Made by a program: the position numbers and the translations under genes. A DNA stretch of 64,000 nt. Source: Chitinophagaceae bacterium (GTDB lineage Bacteria; Bacteroidota; Bacteroidia; Chitinophagales; Chitinophagaceae). This document shows, in pieces, positions 25,379 through 34,714 of this stretch. The notes beneath the pieces were generated by a model, which saw only the letters and a list, made by a program, of their open reading frames with translations, was not told the DNA's origin and did no database searches. The number at the start of each line of letters is the position of its first letter. Position 1 is the first letter of the stretch. The DNA lies in NCBI GenBank assembly GCA_023957575.1, contig JAMLGU010000011.1, positions 36,060-100,059 on the forward strand, read 5' to 3'.

Positions 25379-25522
25379 TTAGTTGACAAAAAAAGCAATC
25401 CTCATTTTAAACATTATCTCTGGCAACAATAATATTCTGCAGAAGAATCAGTTTTCTATGAAAAAATCTTAATGGAATTATTTTTCAACCACTTAAAATA
25501 CTATTTGTTATAAAGTAATATC

Positions 25523-25530
25523 TACCTTTG
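25523..25530 (+). promoter_or_regulatory. korB -7 promoter element
   Basis: TACCTTTG, 20 bases before ATG 25551. TTTG at 25504-25507 is a possible -33 element. Confidence 0.5.
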
Positions 25531-25550
25531 CAAATTATTAATTTACAATT

Positions 25551-26579
25551 ATGTCAGAAGTTTTAACTCAAACATTAACGTCGAAAGATTTTGTTACCGA
25601 CCAGGAAGTACGTTGGTGTCCCGGATGTGGAGATTATTCAATTTTGGCACAAGTGCAAAGAGTAATGCCTACATTGGGTATTCCTAAAGAAAATATTGTA
25701 TTCATTTCGGGTATTGGTTGCAGCAGCCGCTTTCCTTATTACATTGATACTTTTGGTATGCATTCAATTCATGGAAGAGCCACTTCCATCGCCTCCGGCC
25801 TAAAAGCTTCCAGGCCCGAATTGAGCGTATGGGTAGTAACCGGCGATGGCGACAGCCTTAGCATTGGTGGCAACCATACCATTCATTTACTTCGCAGAAA
25901 TTTAGATATCAACGTTTTATTGTTCAACAACCAGATTTACGGTTTAACCAAAGGTCAATACTCTCCTACTTCTGAACAAAATAAAATCACTAAATCAACC
26001 CCTTACGGAAGTATAGATTATCCTTTCAATCCGGCTTCACTGGCTTTAGGGGCTAATGCAACATTTTTTGCACGCAGTATGGACCGCGACCCCAAACACC
26101 TGCAAACAATGTTACTGAGGTCGCATAAACATAAAGGAACGTCTTTTTTGGAAATATATCAGAACTGTAACATCTTTAATGATGGCGCTTTTTCAGTTTT
26201 TACCGAAAAAGATACCAAACCCGAAGAAACATTGTTTCTCGAACAAGGTAAACCATTGGTGTTTGGAAAGGACAACAATAAAGGTCTTCGCTTAGACGGT
26301 TTTCAACCGCAGGTAGTTACGGTTGGAGAGGATTTCAGTATAGATGATTTGTGGATACATGATGAGCATGATATTTACAAAGCACAGATTTTGGCACGCA
26401 TTCATGATGATCCAGCTATTGCCGACCATCTGCCCCGTCCGTTTGGTGTGTTTTACGAAAATGACCGCTCTTGTTATGAAGATATTATGAAACAGCAAAT
26501 TGAAGATGCAGCAAAATCCAAACCGGCGAACCTGAATACGCTCCTCAAAGGAAATGAGGTTTGGACTATACAGAATTAG
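25551..26579 (+). CDS. korB: 2-oxoacid:ferredoxin oxidoreductase, beta subunit
   Basis: Thiamine-diphosphate-binding subunit of a 2-oxoglutarate (or other 2-oxoacid):ferredoxin oxidoreductase, which makes acyl-CoA and reduced ferredoxin. The 342-residue protein shows WCPGCGDY near the N-terminus, the ThDP/Mg motif GDGDSLSIGGNH and NNQIYGLTKGQYSPTS, all characteristic of KorB. The alpha subunit KorA is normally encoded directly upstream; here the upstream 1.3 kb is decayed DNA, so the partner must lie elsewhere. A perfect terminator hairpin follows. Confidence 0.93.
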   Translation: MSEVLTQTLTSKDFVTDQEVRWCPGCGDYSILAQVQRVMPTLGIPKENIVFISGIGCSSRFPYYIDTFGMHSIHGRATSIASGLKASRPELSVWVVTGDGDSLSIGGNHTIHLLRRNLDINVLLFNNQIYGLTKGQYSPTSEQNKITKSTPYGSIDYPFNPASLALGANATFFARSMDRDPKHLQTMLLRSHKHKGTSFLEIYQNCNIFNDGAFSVFTEKDTKPEETLFLEQGKPLVFGKDNNKGLRLDGFQPQVVTVGEDFSIDDLWIHDEHDIYKAQILARIHDDPAIADHLPRPFGVFYENDRSCYEDIMKQQIEDAAKSKPANLNTLLKGNEVWTIQN

Positions 26580-26605
26580 GCAAGGATTTCATACTTAATA
26601 TATTT

Positions 26606-26636
26606 AAAAATGCCACTGGATTTCAGTGGCATTTTT
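26606..26636. terminator. bidirectional terminator between korB and the cox operon
   Basis: Perfect 13-bp stem AAAAATGCCACTG/CAGTGGCATTTTT with a 5-base loop GATTT; T-runs on either strand. It serves the convergent korB (+) and cox (-) transcripts. Confidence 0.92.
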
Positions 26637-26649
26637 AATTCAAACTATT

Positions 26650-27111
26650 TTATTGCTTCCCCGCCGGTTCCAAAGGCACAGCTTTTTCTATTGTTTGCTT
26701 GCCCGGCATTGTAGTTTCATAAAAATATTTATTGTATGTATTATTAAGGTTCCTGTAGGAACTACCATCCCATAAAAATGCTATGATAAACCATACAAAC
26801 AATAGCATGGGTAAGATAATGGCGACAATAAATCTTTTGAGTTCATCGCCCAGGTGCATGAAAACAGAAACTATATAATAAGCCTTCAACATTGTGAGAA
26901 TACAAATAACACCCTTTAGAAACAACACCAGGGAATAACTGGGCGGTGTTGCTCCTTTATGCAATAGATAAATGGTAAAACCTAATGCCAACTCGATCAG
27001 TGTAATTATCGATAGGATAATGGTTGTTTTGATTACCCTTTTCTTAAAAGAAGAAGTTTCCTGATGATGTTCAAATGTAATTTCTGGAGATATAACAGAT
27101 GCTTGTTCCAT
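26650..27111 (-). CDS. cytochrome c oxidase subunit IV family protein
   Basis: Small membrane subunit of the aa3-type oxidase, 153 residues. Three hydrophobic helices (about residues 27-50, 62-83 and 95-115) are typical of bacterial subunit IV (CtaF-like). A polar tail ends in KAVPLEPAGK. It is the last gene of the cox operon (ctaC-ctaD-ctaB-two subunit III genes-subunit IV), 34 bases after the subunit III gene and just before a bidirectional terminator. It has no catalytic residues; the family has an assembly/stability role. Confidence 0.88.
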   Translation of the reverse strand: MEQASVISPEITFEHHQETSSFKKRVIKTTIILSIITLIELALGFTIYLLHKGATPPSYSLVLFLKGVICILTMLKAYYIVSVFMHLGDELKRFIVAIILPMLLFVWFIIAFLWDGSSYRNLNNTYNKYFYETTMPGKQTIEKAVPLEPAGKQ

Positions 27112-27145
27112 ATTATTTTAATTTCGAAAAATGAATTGAAGAAAT

Positions 27146-28027
27146 TTATACAAGATAAAATGCCATAAACACAAATACCCATACCAAATCTACAAAGTGC
27201 CAGTAAAGTCCGGCCTTTTCGATCATCAGATAATGACCTCTTCTTTCAAAAACATTTGCACGGGTCATTAATAGCATTATAATATTGATGATGATACCAC
27301 TAAACACGTGGAAACCATGGAATCCGGTAATACCAAAGAAGAAGCCTCCAAAAGCTACCGGCCCTGTTTCTCTTATATGGATATTGGAATTGGCTATCAT
27401 GTTCACCAACTCAGATTTTTGCGAAGCCAGCAATTGGGCATGGCTCATATCACTCAGGTGATTTTCGCTCACCACCGATGCAAGCGTATTTATAGAGGTA
27501 TTGTTCAATGCATCTGTAAGTGCCTTGCCCTGTACTAATTCTCCCCACGGATTAATATTTGTTGCCTGACCAATCAGTTCAATATGGCCGCTCACCACTG
27601 TAGGGTGTTCGCCAAAATAAAGGTGATTCCACTCCCATGCCTGACAGCCTAAGAAGAACAATCCGCCGATGATGGTCCAAATCAGCCATTTTTCTACCTC
27701 CTTTTGATTCCGATTATGCCCTGCATGTACCGCCAGCACCATTGTTACCGAACTGAGGATGAGCACAAAGGTCATCACACTTACAAATGCGAGCGGCAGA
27801 TTGGCATGGCCGGCAAAAGGAAATGCGTTAAATACAACTGAAGGATCGGGCCAGTAGTTCTGACTGAAACGAACGGTACCATAAGATATCAGAAATCCCC
27901 CAAAAGTGAAAGCGTCACTCACAAGGAAAAACCACATCATTAGTTTGCCATACTCCAGATTGAACGGACTTTTGCCTCCGCCCCACCAATTAATGCCTTT
28001 GGATGATAATGCTGTTGATTGGTCCAT
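27146..28027 (-). CDS. cytochrome c oxidase subunit III (long paralogue)
   Basis: Subunit III of the heme-copper oxidase, 293 residues, with membrane helices and the conserved FHGFHVFSGIIIN and HFVDLVWVFVF near the C-terminus. A loop of about 90 residues between the middle helices (about 145-235) is longer than in most subunits III. It lies 21 bases after a shorter subunit III paralogue. Two tandem subunit III genes are the usual Bacteroidota arrangement. Subunit III stabilises the binuclear centre and proton uptake. Confidence 0.92.
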   Translation of the reverse strand: MDQSTALSSKGINWWGGGKSPFNLEYGKLMMWFFLVSDAFTFGGFLISYGTVRFSQNYWPDPSVVFNAFPFAGHANLPLAFVSVMTFVLILSSVTMVLAVHAGHNRNQKEVEKWLIWTIIGGLFFLGCQAWEWNHLYFGEHPTVVSGHIELIGQATNINPWGELVQGKALTDALNNTSINTLASVVSENHLSDMSHAQLLASQKSELVNMIANSNIHIRETGPVAFGGFFFGITGFHGFHVFSGIIINIIMLLMTRANVFERRGHYLMIEKAGLYWHFVDLVWVFVFMAFYLV

Positions 28028-28048
28028 AAACTTGTTTTATAATAATTT

Positions 28049-28624
28049 TTAAGCTGTTATTAAAAAGAAAACCATCAAATAAATCCATAAAATATCTACA
28101 AAATGCCAGTAAATCCCCATCACTTCTACAGGCACTGCACTGTAAGATTTTGTTTTACCAAAAAATGATCGCAAAAACATAATAGCCATAGCTACAAAAC
28201 CTCCCAAAACATGAAGCGCATGTAAACCTGTGATGACATAGAAAAACTGGCCTGCACCTGATGACCCTTTAAATCTTACGTTTTGGCTCCAAAGCTCCGA
28301 GTAGCCTATAAATTGACAAACAATAAACAGCAATCCCAGAACCAGTGTAGTTCCCAGCAGCGCTCTATATTTTTGCATTTCACGATTTCTAAATTTTTGC
28401 AAAGCCACATAAATCGTAATGCTGCTCAAAAGGATGACTACTGTGGACACCCAAAAAATCTTGGGGATTGCCATAGTTCTCCAACCTGAAAAATTGCTTT
28501 TTACAATATATGCGCTTGTTAGCCCGGCAAACATCATTATAATGCTGGCAATAGCTACCCAAAGTGTAAATTTTAAAGGATGTAGTTTATTGTTTTGTTC
28601 CTGCGCCACTGTTGTAACAATCAT
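28049..28624 (-). CDS. cytochrome c oxidase subunit III (short paralogue)
   Basis: A 191-residue subunit III homologue with five predicted membrane helices and the family signatures GLHALHVLGGFVA and YWHFVDILWIYLM. It lies between heme o synthase (24 bases upstream) and the longer subunit III paralogue (21 bases downstream), all on the minus strand. It lacks the first two helices of seven-helix subunits III, as in other short bacterial forms. Confidence 0.92.
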   Translation of the reverse strand: MIVTTVAQEQNNKLHPLKFTLWVAIASIIMMFAGLTSAYIVKSNFSGWRTMAIPKIFWVSTVVILLSSITIYVALQKFRNREMQKYRALLGTTLVLGLLFIVCQFIGYSELWSQNVRFKGSSGAGQFFYVITGLHALHVLGGFVAMAIMFLRSFFGKTKSYSAVPVEVMGIYWHFVDILWIYLMVFFLITA

Positions 28625-28648
28625 TTGTTCAAAATTCTTTAATTATTT

Positions 28649-29575
28649 TTAAATTTTTGCAAGTAATAATGCCAGTAATACTACAGGCAAATAAATATAG
28701 CTGCCAAACATCACTTTTCTGGCAGATGGTACATCCATTTTCTTATACAAACCTACCGATCTTAGGATCATAAAAATATTGGCTCCCACAATTAAAATCA
28801 TTCCTATTATCCCTCTGATGCCATCCAAAGAACTTATATCTGTAAAAAAAGGAGCCAGAGTAATTGGGGTCAACAGCAAAGAATAAATTACCGTTTGCAA
28901 AGCGGTAAATTTTGTAGGGCCTTTGTCGCTTGGCAACAATTTAAACCCAACCCTGCTGTAATCTTTATGAGCTACCCAGGCTACCGCCCAGAAATGTGGG
29001 AACTGCCACAAAAACTGAATACCAAACAGAATGATTCCTCCCATCCATATTATTTCCTGCCCGGGTACAAAGCCGGCTACCCAACCTATAAGGCAAGGTA
29101 AAGCGCCTGGCAAAGCTCCCATAAGTACTGCAATAGAATTTACCTTTTTTAGAGGTGTGTAAACAAACCCATAAAGAAACAAACTCAGCGATGCCAGAAT
29201 ACCGGCCGTCCAATTAAAATAATAACCCAGTATAAAAACACCCAAACTTCCCGTTAGTATAGCAAAACCCCAGCCTTGCTCGGGTGTAATTTTACCGGCT
29301 GCAACAGGCCTCCTGAAAGTACGTTTCATTTGTGCATCTGTATCCTTTTCCAGTACCATATTGATAGCATTTGCTCCTCCGGTAACCAACATACCGCCAA
29401 CAAAAAGCAAAATAATTCGTAAGGCATCATACTGAACTTCGGGAACCAACAGATAGCTGATGACACTGCTAAACACTACCATTATACTCAAAGATGGTTT
29501 TGTCAGCTGTACAAAATCCTTTAAACCAGCCTGTTTTTCCAAAATATCTGTATTTAATGCTTCAGCCTTGTTCAC
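28649..29575 (-). CDS. ctaB: heme o synthase (protoheme IX farnesyltransferase)
   Basis: Integral-membrane UbiA-family prenyltransferase that attaches farnesyl to heme b, giving heme o, the precursor of heme a for this oxidase. The 308-residue protein has the polyprenyl-binding aspartate motif NMVLEKDTDAQMKRT followed by RRP, a second conserved YTPLKK loop, and about nine helices. It lies 15 bases after ctaD within the cox operon, so heme supply is made with the oxidase. Confidence 0.94.
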   Translation of the reverse strand: MNKAEALNTDILEKQAGLKDFVQLTKPSLSIMVVFSSVISYLLVPEVQYDALRIILLFVGGMLVTGGANAINMVLEKDTDAQMKRTFRRPVAAGKITPEQGWGFAILTGSLGVFILGYYFNWTAGILASLSLFLYGFVYTPLKKVNSIAVLMGALPGALPCLIGWVAGFVPGQEIIWMGGIILFGIQFLWQFPHFWAVAWVAHKDYSRVGFKLLPSDKGPTKFTALQTVIYSLLLTPITLAPFFTDISSLDGIRGIIGMILIVGANIFMILRSVGLYKKMDVPSARKVMFGSYIYLPVVLLALLLAKI

Positions 29576-29590
29576 GAAAAATAAATTCTC

Positions 29591-31399
29591 TTAATGTACC
29601 GATTCATTTTCTCCCGGGCCTTCTGTTTGCAGTATAAAATCTCTTCCGTCTTTGCTATAGTCATAAGCCCATCTTTTTACTTCCGGAATTTCACCAACCC
29701 AGTTTCCGTGTCCGGGGTTAATAGGCGTTGTCCACTCCAACGTAGTGGCACTCCAAGGATTGATTGATCTGCATCTTCTTCCCTTATACATTGAATAGAA
29801 AAAGTTAAACACGAATAAAATTTGTGCAAGGAAAACGATGATGGTTACCACGCTTATCATTGCATCCAAAGCATGAAATTGACTAAAGCTCACCCACATG
29901 CTTTTGTCTAAATAACGCCTTGGCATACCTGCCATTCCCTGGTAGTGCATTGGCCAGAATATCAAATAAGCTCCTGCCAATGTAACCCAGAAGTGTATAT
30001 AACTCAAAGTATTATTCATATATCGACCAAACATTTTGGGAAACCAGTGATAGACACCTGCAAACATTCCAAAAAATGCTGCCACACCCATAACTAAGTG
30101 GAAGTGAGCAATATTGAACATGGTATCGTGCAAGTGAATGTCAATTGTAGAATTACCGAGCCAAATACCCGTAAGACCTCCCGAAATAAAGAAACTAACA
30201 AATCCTATGGCATACAACATTGAAGGTGTAAATCGAATATTACCCCTCCAGATGGTTGTAAGCCAGTTAAATACTTTTATAGAAGAAGGTACCGCAATCA
30301 ATAACGTCAGTAGTACAAATACCGATCCAAGGAAAGGGTTCATACCCGTTACAAACATGTGATGCGCCCATACAAACAACGCCAGCACACAGATTGCCAG
30401 TAGCGAACCGATCATGGCTGTGTATCCAAAAATGGGCTTTCTTGCATTAATCGCCAAAATCTCTGACACTACTCCCATCGTAGGAAGAATAATAATATAC
30501 ACCTCCGGATGACCTAAGAACCAAAATAGGTGTTGAAATAAGATGGCGCTTCCACCTTCATTGGATAAGGCCTGACCTGCCACAAAAATATCACTCAGGT
30601 AAAAACTGGTACCCAGATTTCTGTCGAAAAGCAATAAAATCAAACCAGATAATAATACAGGAAAAGCCAACGCTCCCAAAATAGCCGTAAACAGGAATGA
30701 CCAAATCGTTAAGGGAAGGCGGGTCATACTCATGCCTTTGGTACGCAGGTTTAATATGGTTGAAATATAATTCAGATTACCCAATAATGAAGACACCACA
30801 AATAGCGCCATCGAAATAATCCATAAATCCATTCCCACTTTCGAACCACTGGATGCCTGTCCCAGAGCGCTTAAAGGAGGATAAGCCGTCCAACCTCCAG
30901 ATGCAGGACCTGTTTGTACGAACAAGGAAGAAAACATAATAATACTGGCTATAAAGAAAAACCAGTAGGAAAGCATATTCATAAATGGCGAGGCCATATC
31001 GCGCGCACCCACTTGCAGCGGAATCAACATATTTGAAAATGTGCCGCTCAATCCGGCTGTAAGCACAAAAAAGATGAGGATTGTGCCGTGCATTGTAATT
31101 AATGCATAATAAAACTCGGCATGTATTTTTCCTCCTTCGGCCCATCGGCCAAATACGGTTTCCAAAATAGGGAAACTATGGTCAGGAAATCCCAACTGTA
31201 GCCTGAATAATACCGAAAAAAGTCCACCAATCAATGCCCAAATGATACCCGTAACCAGAAACTGTTTGGAAATCATTTTATGATCTGTACTGAAGATATA
31301 CTTAGTTATAAAAGTTTCTTTATGATGATGCACATGTTGTTCTTTATGACCAACCTCGCGTGAGGCAATCTCCGGTTGCATATTTAAAATATCACTCAT
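29591..31399 (-). CDS. ctaD: cytochrome c oxidase subunit I
   Basis: Catalytic subunit of the aa3-type proton-pumping oxidase, 602 residues. The CuB/His-Tyr region reads WFLGHPEVYI, the two further CuB histidines are in WAHHMFV, and the heme a/a3 ligands are in the HFHLVMG region; about twelve helices are predicted. It reduces O2 to water and pumps protons across the inner membrane. It follows ctaC by 54 bases. Upstream act genes encode the quinol oxidase that feeds it. Confidence 0.96.
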   Translation of the reverse strand: MSDILNMQPEIASREVGHKEQHVHHHKETFITKYIFSTDHKMISKQFLVTGIIWALIGGLFSVLFRLQLGFPDHSFPILETVFGRWAEGGKIHAEFYYALITMHGTILIFFVLTAGLSGTFSNMLIPLQVGARDMASPFMNMLSYWFFFIASIIMFSSLFVQTGPASGGWTAYPPLSALGQASSGSKVGMDLWIISMALFVVSSLLGNLNYISTILNLRTKGMSMTRLPLTIWSFLFTAILGALAFPVLLSGLILLLFDRNLGTSFYLSDIFVAGQALSNEGGSAILFQHLFWFLGHPEVYIIILPTMGVVSEILAINARKPIFGYTAMIGSLLAICVLALFVWAHHMFVTGMNPFLGSVFVLLTLLIAVPSSIKVFNWLTTIWRGNIRFTPSMLYAIGFVSFFISGGLTGIWLGNSTIDIHLHDTMFNIAHFHLVMGVAAFFGMFAGVYHWFPKMFGRYMNNTLSYIHFWVTLAGAYLIFWPMHYQGMAGMPRRYLDKSMWVSFSQFHALDAMISVVTIIVFLAQILFVFNFFYSMYKGRRCRSINPWSATTLEWTTPINPGHGNWVGEIPEVKRWAYDYSKDGRDFILQTEGPGENESVH

Positions 31400-31453
31400 T
31401 TTTTTCTTTATTTAAAGATAGCCGACGTAATAAAATTTTACTTTGGTTAGGAA

Positions 31454-32503
31454 TTAGTTCGTTGCAGGGATAGCCGGGGTTGATGCCGAAACCTGATCGC
31501 CCGCGGTGGTTGTTGTTTCTTTTTTGATGGTAGCCCATTTAGGCTTTTTGTTTTTCATCCATTGATCAAACTCCTGCTGTGTTTCTACCAATATTTCACC
31601 TCTCATACCTGTATGTCCTGCGCCACACATTTGGTCGCAGGCAATTTCATACACAAAATCGGAATTGCCGGTTTCCTTTTGCATTTGCTTGGTAGTTTTT
31701 ATGGGCGTAAACCATATAGTGGTAGGTGTGCCCGGTACTGCATCCATTTTCAACCTGAAATGTGGCAGGCCCACACTGTGTACAACATCTTTGGCCCCGA
31801 TTATTAATTTTACCGGTTTATTAACCACCAGATGCATTGGTTCGCCGCTTACATAAATATCATCATGGTTGGCTGCATCATCCCATATCTGACCAAGTGG
31901 ATTGTCGTTTGCCAAATCAATGTTTTTATAATATTTTTTCCCTAAAATACCATCATTTCCCGGATAACGAAACTCCCATTTGAACTGACTTCCGGTTATT
32001 TCCACCAACATTGAATCTTTTGGCGCAGCACCTGTTATCTTATACCAGGTAATCAACCCAAATACTATCAGTATTGCCAAAACAATTGCCGGAACTGAAG
32101 TCCAGATAAGTTCCAACTTATTATTATGAGGGAAATAGTAAGACTTACGCTCATCAGACTCTCTATATTTAAAAGAATACCAGAACAACAAAATTTGGGT
32201 TATAAAAAACACAATACCTGTAATGATAAGCGTGTATTTTATCATTTCGTCCACAAGGATACCATGATCCGAAGCTGCGCTTCCAAATTTTAATACTTTA
32301 TCACCTAATGTGTGATGTGTCCAATAAACGCCAAAAAGCCCTACTATCAAAAAGCCCAGCAGCATGTAGGCGCTTATTTTATTGGATTGTTTTCGCGATT
32401 TTTCTTCACCGCGAATGATAGCCATTAAATCATTTGCCTTGGCAATTTGAATAACTATATAAAAACCCAATAATAAGATGAGAATAATCAGAAAAGTTTG
32501 CAT
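31454..32503 (-). CDS. ctaC: cytochrome c oxidase subunit II
   Basis: CuA-bearing subunit II, 349 residues. It has three hydrophobic N-terminal segments instead of the usual two (about residues 2-20, 47-66 and 89-112). The periplasmic cupredoxin domain carries the CuA ligands in VVHSVGLP (His) and CDQMCGAGHTGM (two Cys, His, Met). No CxxCH is present, so unlike caa3 enzymes there is no fused cytochrome c; electrons must come from the ActE/ActA cytochromes or a soluble c. It is the first gene of the cox block, after a terminator. Confidence 0.95.
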   Translation of the reverse strand: MQTFLIILILLLGFYIVIQIAKANDLMAIIRGEEKSRKQSNKISAYMLLGFLIVGLFGVYWTHHTLGDKVLKFGSAASDHGILVDEMIKYTLIITGIVFFITQILLFWYSFKYRESDERKSYYFPHNNKLELIWTSVPAIVLAILIVFGLITWYKITGAAPKDSMLVEITGSQFKWEFRYPGNDGILGKKYYKNIDLANDNPLGQIWDDAANHDDIYVSGEPMHLVVNKPVKLIIGAKDVVHSVGLPHFRLKMDAVPGTPTTIWFTPIKTTKQMQKETGNSDFVYEIACDQMCGAGHTGMRGEILVETQQEFDQWMKNKKPKWATIKKETTTTAGDQVSASTPAIPATN

Positions 32504-32591
32504 AAAAGAATCTTGTTAATTAAGCGAGTGTAAAATAATGAAAATATGATAAATATCATGTTTTGATTTTTATTTTTTATAAAAACTATAA

Positions 32592-32619
32592 AAAAAATCC
32601 GCCAAACGACGGATTTTTT
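32592..32619 (-). terminator. terminator between the act and cox gene blocks
   Basis: Perfect 10-bp stem AAAAAATCCG/CGGATTTTTT with an 8-base loop, lying after the small membrane peptide gene and about 90 bases before ctaC. It implies that cox has its own promoter. Confidence 0.85.
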
Positions 32620-32645
32620 ATTTTAAGTAATGTTTTTCTCCCTTT

Positions 32646-32756
32646 TTACGAACTCTTTTTTCTAATTCTGTTTACAAAACTACCTGCTTCGGCTATTTGC
32701 CAGAATACCAACGCAGCCAAAACAGCTATTACCAACAGTATAAAATAAACTTGCAT
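32646..32756 (-). CDS. 36-residue single-helix membrane peptide at the end of the act operon
   Basis: ATG 32756 to TAA 32646. The peptide has one N-terminal membrane helix (MQVYFILLVIAVLAALVFW) and a basic tail (NRIRKKSS), giving an N-out/C-in orientation by the positive-inside rule. It begins 52 bases after actF and is followed by a terminator, so it is the last gene of the act transcript. I recognise no family. The position suggests a small accessory subunit or assembly factor of complex III or the oxidase, as small single-helix subunits are common in such complexes. Confidence 0.55.
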   Translation of the reverse strand: MQVYFILLVIAVLAALVFWQIAEAGSFVNRIRKKSS

Positions 32757-32807
32757 AATTTCAAATTTAACTATATCAAAATTACTTAATAATTTTTAAA
32801 ATTGTTA

Positions 32808-34052
32808 TTAAGTGTGATGAATAACACTCTCTTTCACAAATGGGTGGTTAGTAGCAATGAGCGGATATTTACTCAAAGTTCGCCCAACAAAATAAATAAT
32901 CAAACCTACAAAGAATAATGCAATTCCCAGAATGAGCAGCAAATTGGGAGCCTTATCAGGCGATACTGCCGGAAATACCATTTGATAAAAATCTAACCAG
33001 TGACCAAAAATAACTAACAATGCAACATAAGTAACAATGGTGTAGTTACGCTTAGAATCGCGGCTCATAAAAATTAAAAGCGGCACTATAAAGTTTATGA
33101 TAAACATTGTCCAGAAAACAATAGAATAAAAGCCCTTTGTTCTTGACTGAAAATAAACGGTTTCTTCAGGTATGTTGGCATACCAGATAAGCATAAATTG
33201 CGAAAACCACAAATAAGTCCAGAATATTGAAAACGCAAAAATAAATTTACCCAAATCGTGAAGGTGTTCTTTATTAACTATTCCTAATAGCCCTTTATTT
33301 TTAAGATAAATTACAAAAAGTGTAATTACTGCTACTCCCGTAACAAATGTACTCGCAAATGTGTACCAGCTATACATAGTACTATACCAATGCGCATCAA
33401 TACTCATCAGCCAAAGCCAGGGAATAGAAGACATCACTGTCAATGCAAATACAATCATAAACAAACCGGCAGTTACCGTATTTTTAAACTGAAAATTATA
33501 TTTCTGCTTTGGATTTTCCCATGAAGTTTCATCGGTACTGCGTGAAAGTTTGCGCATTTGCCAACCCAACAATGACCAGAAGAATACGGTAAGGATGGTT
33601 ACTACTGTGAAAAATGTAGGATTCAAAAATCCTTTTTTAAAATTAAGCACACTGTCATGCTCCACATGAGCTGCATCAGTCCAATGGTAGATTACATGAT
33701 TTCCGCCGTAAACAATTGAAAGCAGAATTACAACAGCAATTACGCCAATTATTGGAACCATTGCTGAAACAGCCTCTGTAACTCTTGTAAAAGCTATTTG
33801 CCATCCTCCCCATGCCAATGCAGTTGCACACATAAAGAACATTGTAGCATTGCATATCATGAGAAAAAACACACTATTTTGTAGCAAGGCTGCCCAAAAC
33901 ACGGCATTATTGGCTTGTTGTTCTTCGGGGGTGGCAGCAGCGCCATGCGTTGTAATGTACAAAACAATAGCGGCTAACAGACCTACGGCCATCAGTATAA
34001 AAGCAGTAGTGTTATACTTTTTTGAAGGAATAAATTTTTCAGCTGTTGACAT
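32808..34052 (-). CDS. actF: alternative complex III subunit ActF (quinol:cytochrome c oxidoreductase membrane subunit)
   Basis: Polytopic membrane subunit of ACIII, related to NrfD/PsrC and ActC but shorter, 414 residues with about ten helices. Together ActC and ActF form the membrane core. Aromatic-rich loops (WTDAAHVEHD, DAHWYSTMYSWYTF) are typical of ActF. It is the last large act gene, 41 bases after actE. Confidence 0.92.
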   Translation of the reverse strand: MSTAEKFIPSKKYNTTAFILMAVGLLAAIVLYITTHGAAATPEEQQANNAVFWAALLQNSVFFLMICNATMFFMCATALAWGGWQIAFTRVTEAVSAMVPIIGVIAVVILLSIVYGGNHVIYHWTDAAHVEHDSVLNFKKGFLNPTFFTVVTILTVFFWSLLGWQMRKLSRSTDETSWENPKQKYNFQFKNTVTAGLFMIVFALTVMSSIPWLWLMSIDAHWYSTMYSWYTFASTFVTGVAVITLFVIYLKNKGLLGIVNKEHLHDLGKFIFAFSIFWTYLWFSQFMLIWYANIPEETVYFQSRTKGFYSIVFWTMFIINFIVPLLIFMSRDSKRNYTIVTYVALLVIFGHWLDFYQMVFPAVSPDKAPNLLLILGIALFFVGLIIYFVGRTLSKYPLIATNHPFVKESVIHHT

Positions 34053-34093
34053 TCCGATTCTTTTATTAATTCTAAATAATTTATTTCTGTTTT

Positions 34094-34714
34094 TTATTTT
34101 GCAGCAGTGCTGTCCGAAGCAGCCGCAGCCGTAGCTGTTTTACCCTGCTTACTTCTAATAAATTTGATAATCTCCCACCGTTGAATAGGTTTCAGCTGAG
34201 AGGCATAGCTACCCATTGCTCTGATACCGTAAGTGATGGAATGATACATCGTGCCGTCGGCCAAGGCTATGACATCCTTATCCATAAAATTTTTAGGCGC
34301 TGCTGTATATGGTCCGTTGCCGCCATTAAATAAGGGGCCGTTGCCATCTAATTTTGAACCATGACAAATACCGCAGTTTATTTCATACAATCTTTCAGCT
34401 TCTTTCAGGTCAACATTGGCTACAGTATCTAATGGATTCTTTACATTTTTTGACAGGGCATACCCCAAAGAATCATTTTTATAAGGATACACAAAACCTA
34501 AATCATCATCCTGAGCCACAGTTCCTTCTACCGGCAATCCGTTGTAGGAACTAACGCCTGCCTTCTGCAATGCATCGGTTGGGGCATAAGTTTCGTATGC
34601 AACACTATAAGCCATGTCGGGCATGTAAGAATAACCGGGATTATTATTTCCGGCCCCGCAGCCTACTAACAATCCGCCTGCTATTATTGTGCCTATTAAA
34701 AAATATTTTTTCAT
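34094..34714 (-). CDS. actE: alternative complex III subunit ActE, monoheme cytochrome c lipoprotein
   Basis: Periplasmic-side monoheme cytochrome c, 206 residues. The signal ends in a lipobox (LLVGC, Cys19), so the protein is lipid anchored. One CGICHG heme-binding motif lies in the C-terminal half with a distal Met in RAMGSYA. ActE passes electrons from the ActA hemes towards the oxidase. It lies 77 bases after actD, a gap that holds a fragment resembling the 16-kb repeat words (AGACGTTAGA). Confidence 0.93.
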   Translation of the reverse strand: MKKYFLIGTIIAGGLLVGCGAGNNNPGYSYMPDMAYSVAYETYAPTDALQKAGVSSYNGLPVEGTVAQDDDLGFVYPYKNDSLGYALSKNVKNPLDTVANVDLKEAERLYEINCGICHGSKLDGNGPLFNGGNGPYTAAPKNFMDKDVIALADGTMYHSITYGIRAMGSYASQLKPIQRWEIIKFIRSKQGKTATAAAASDSTAAK

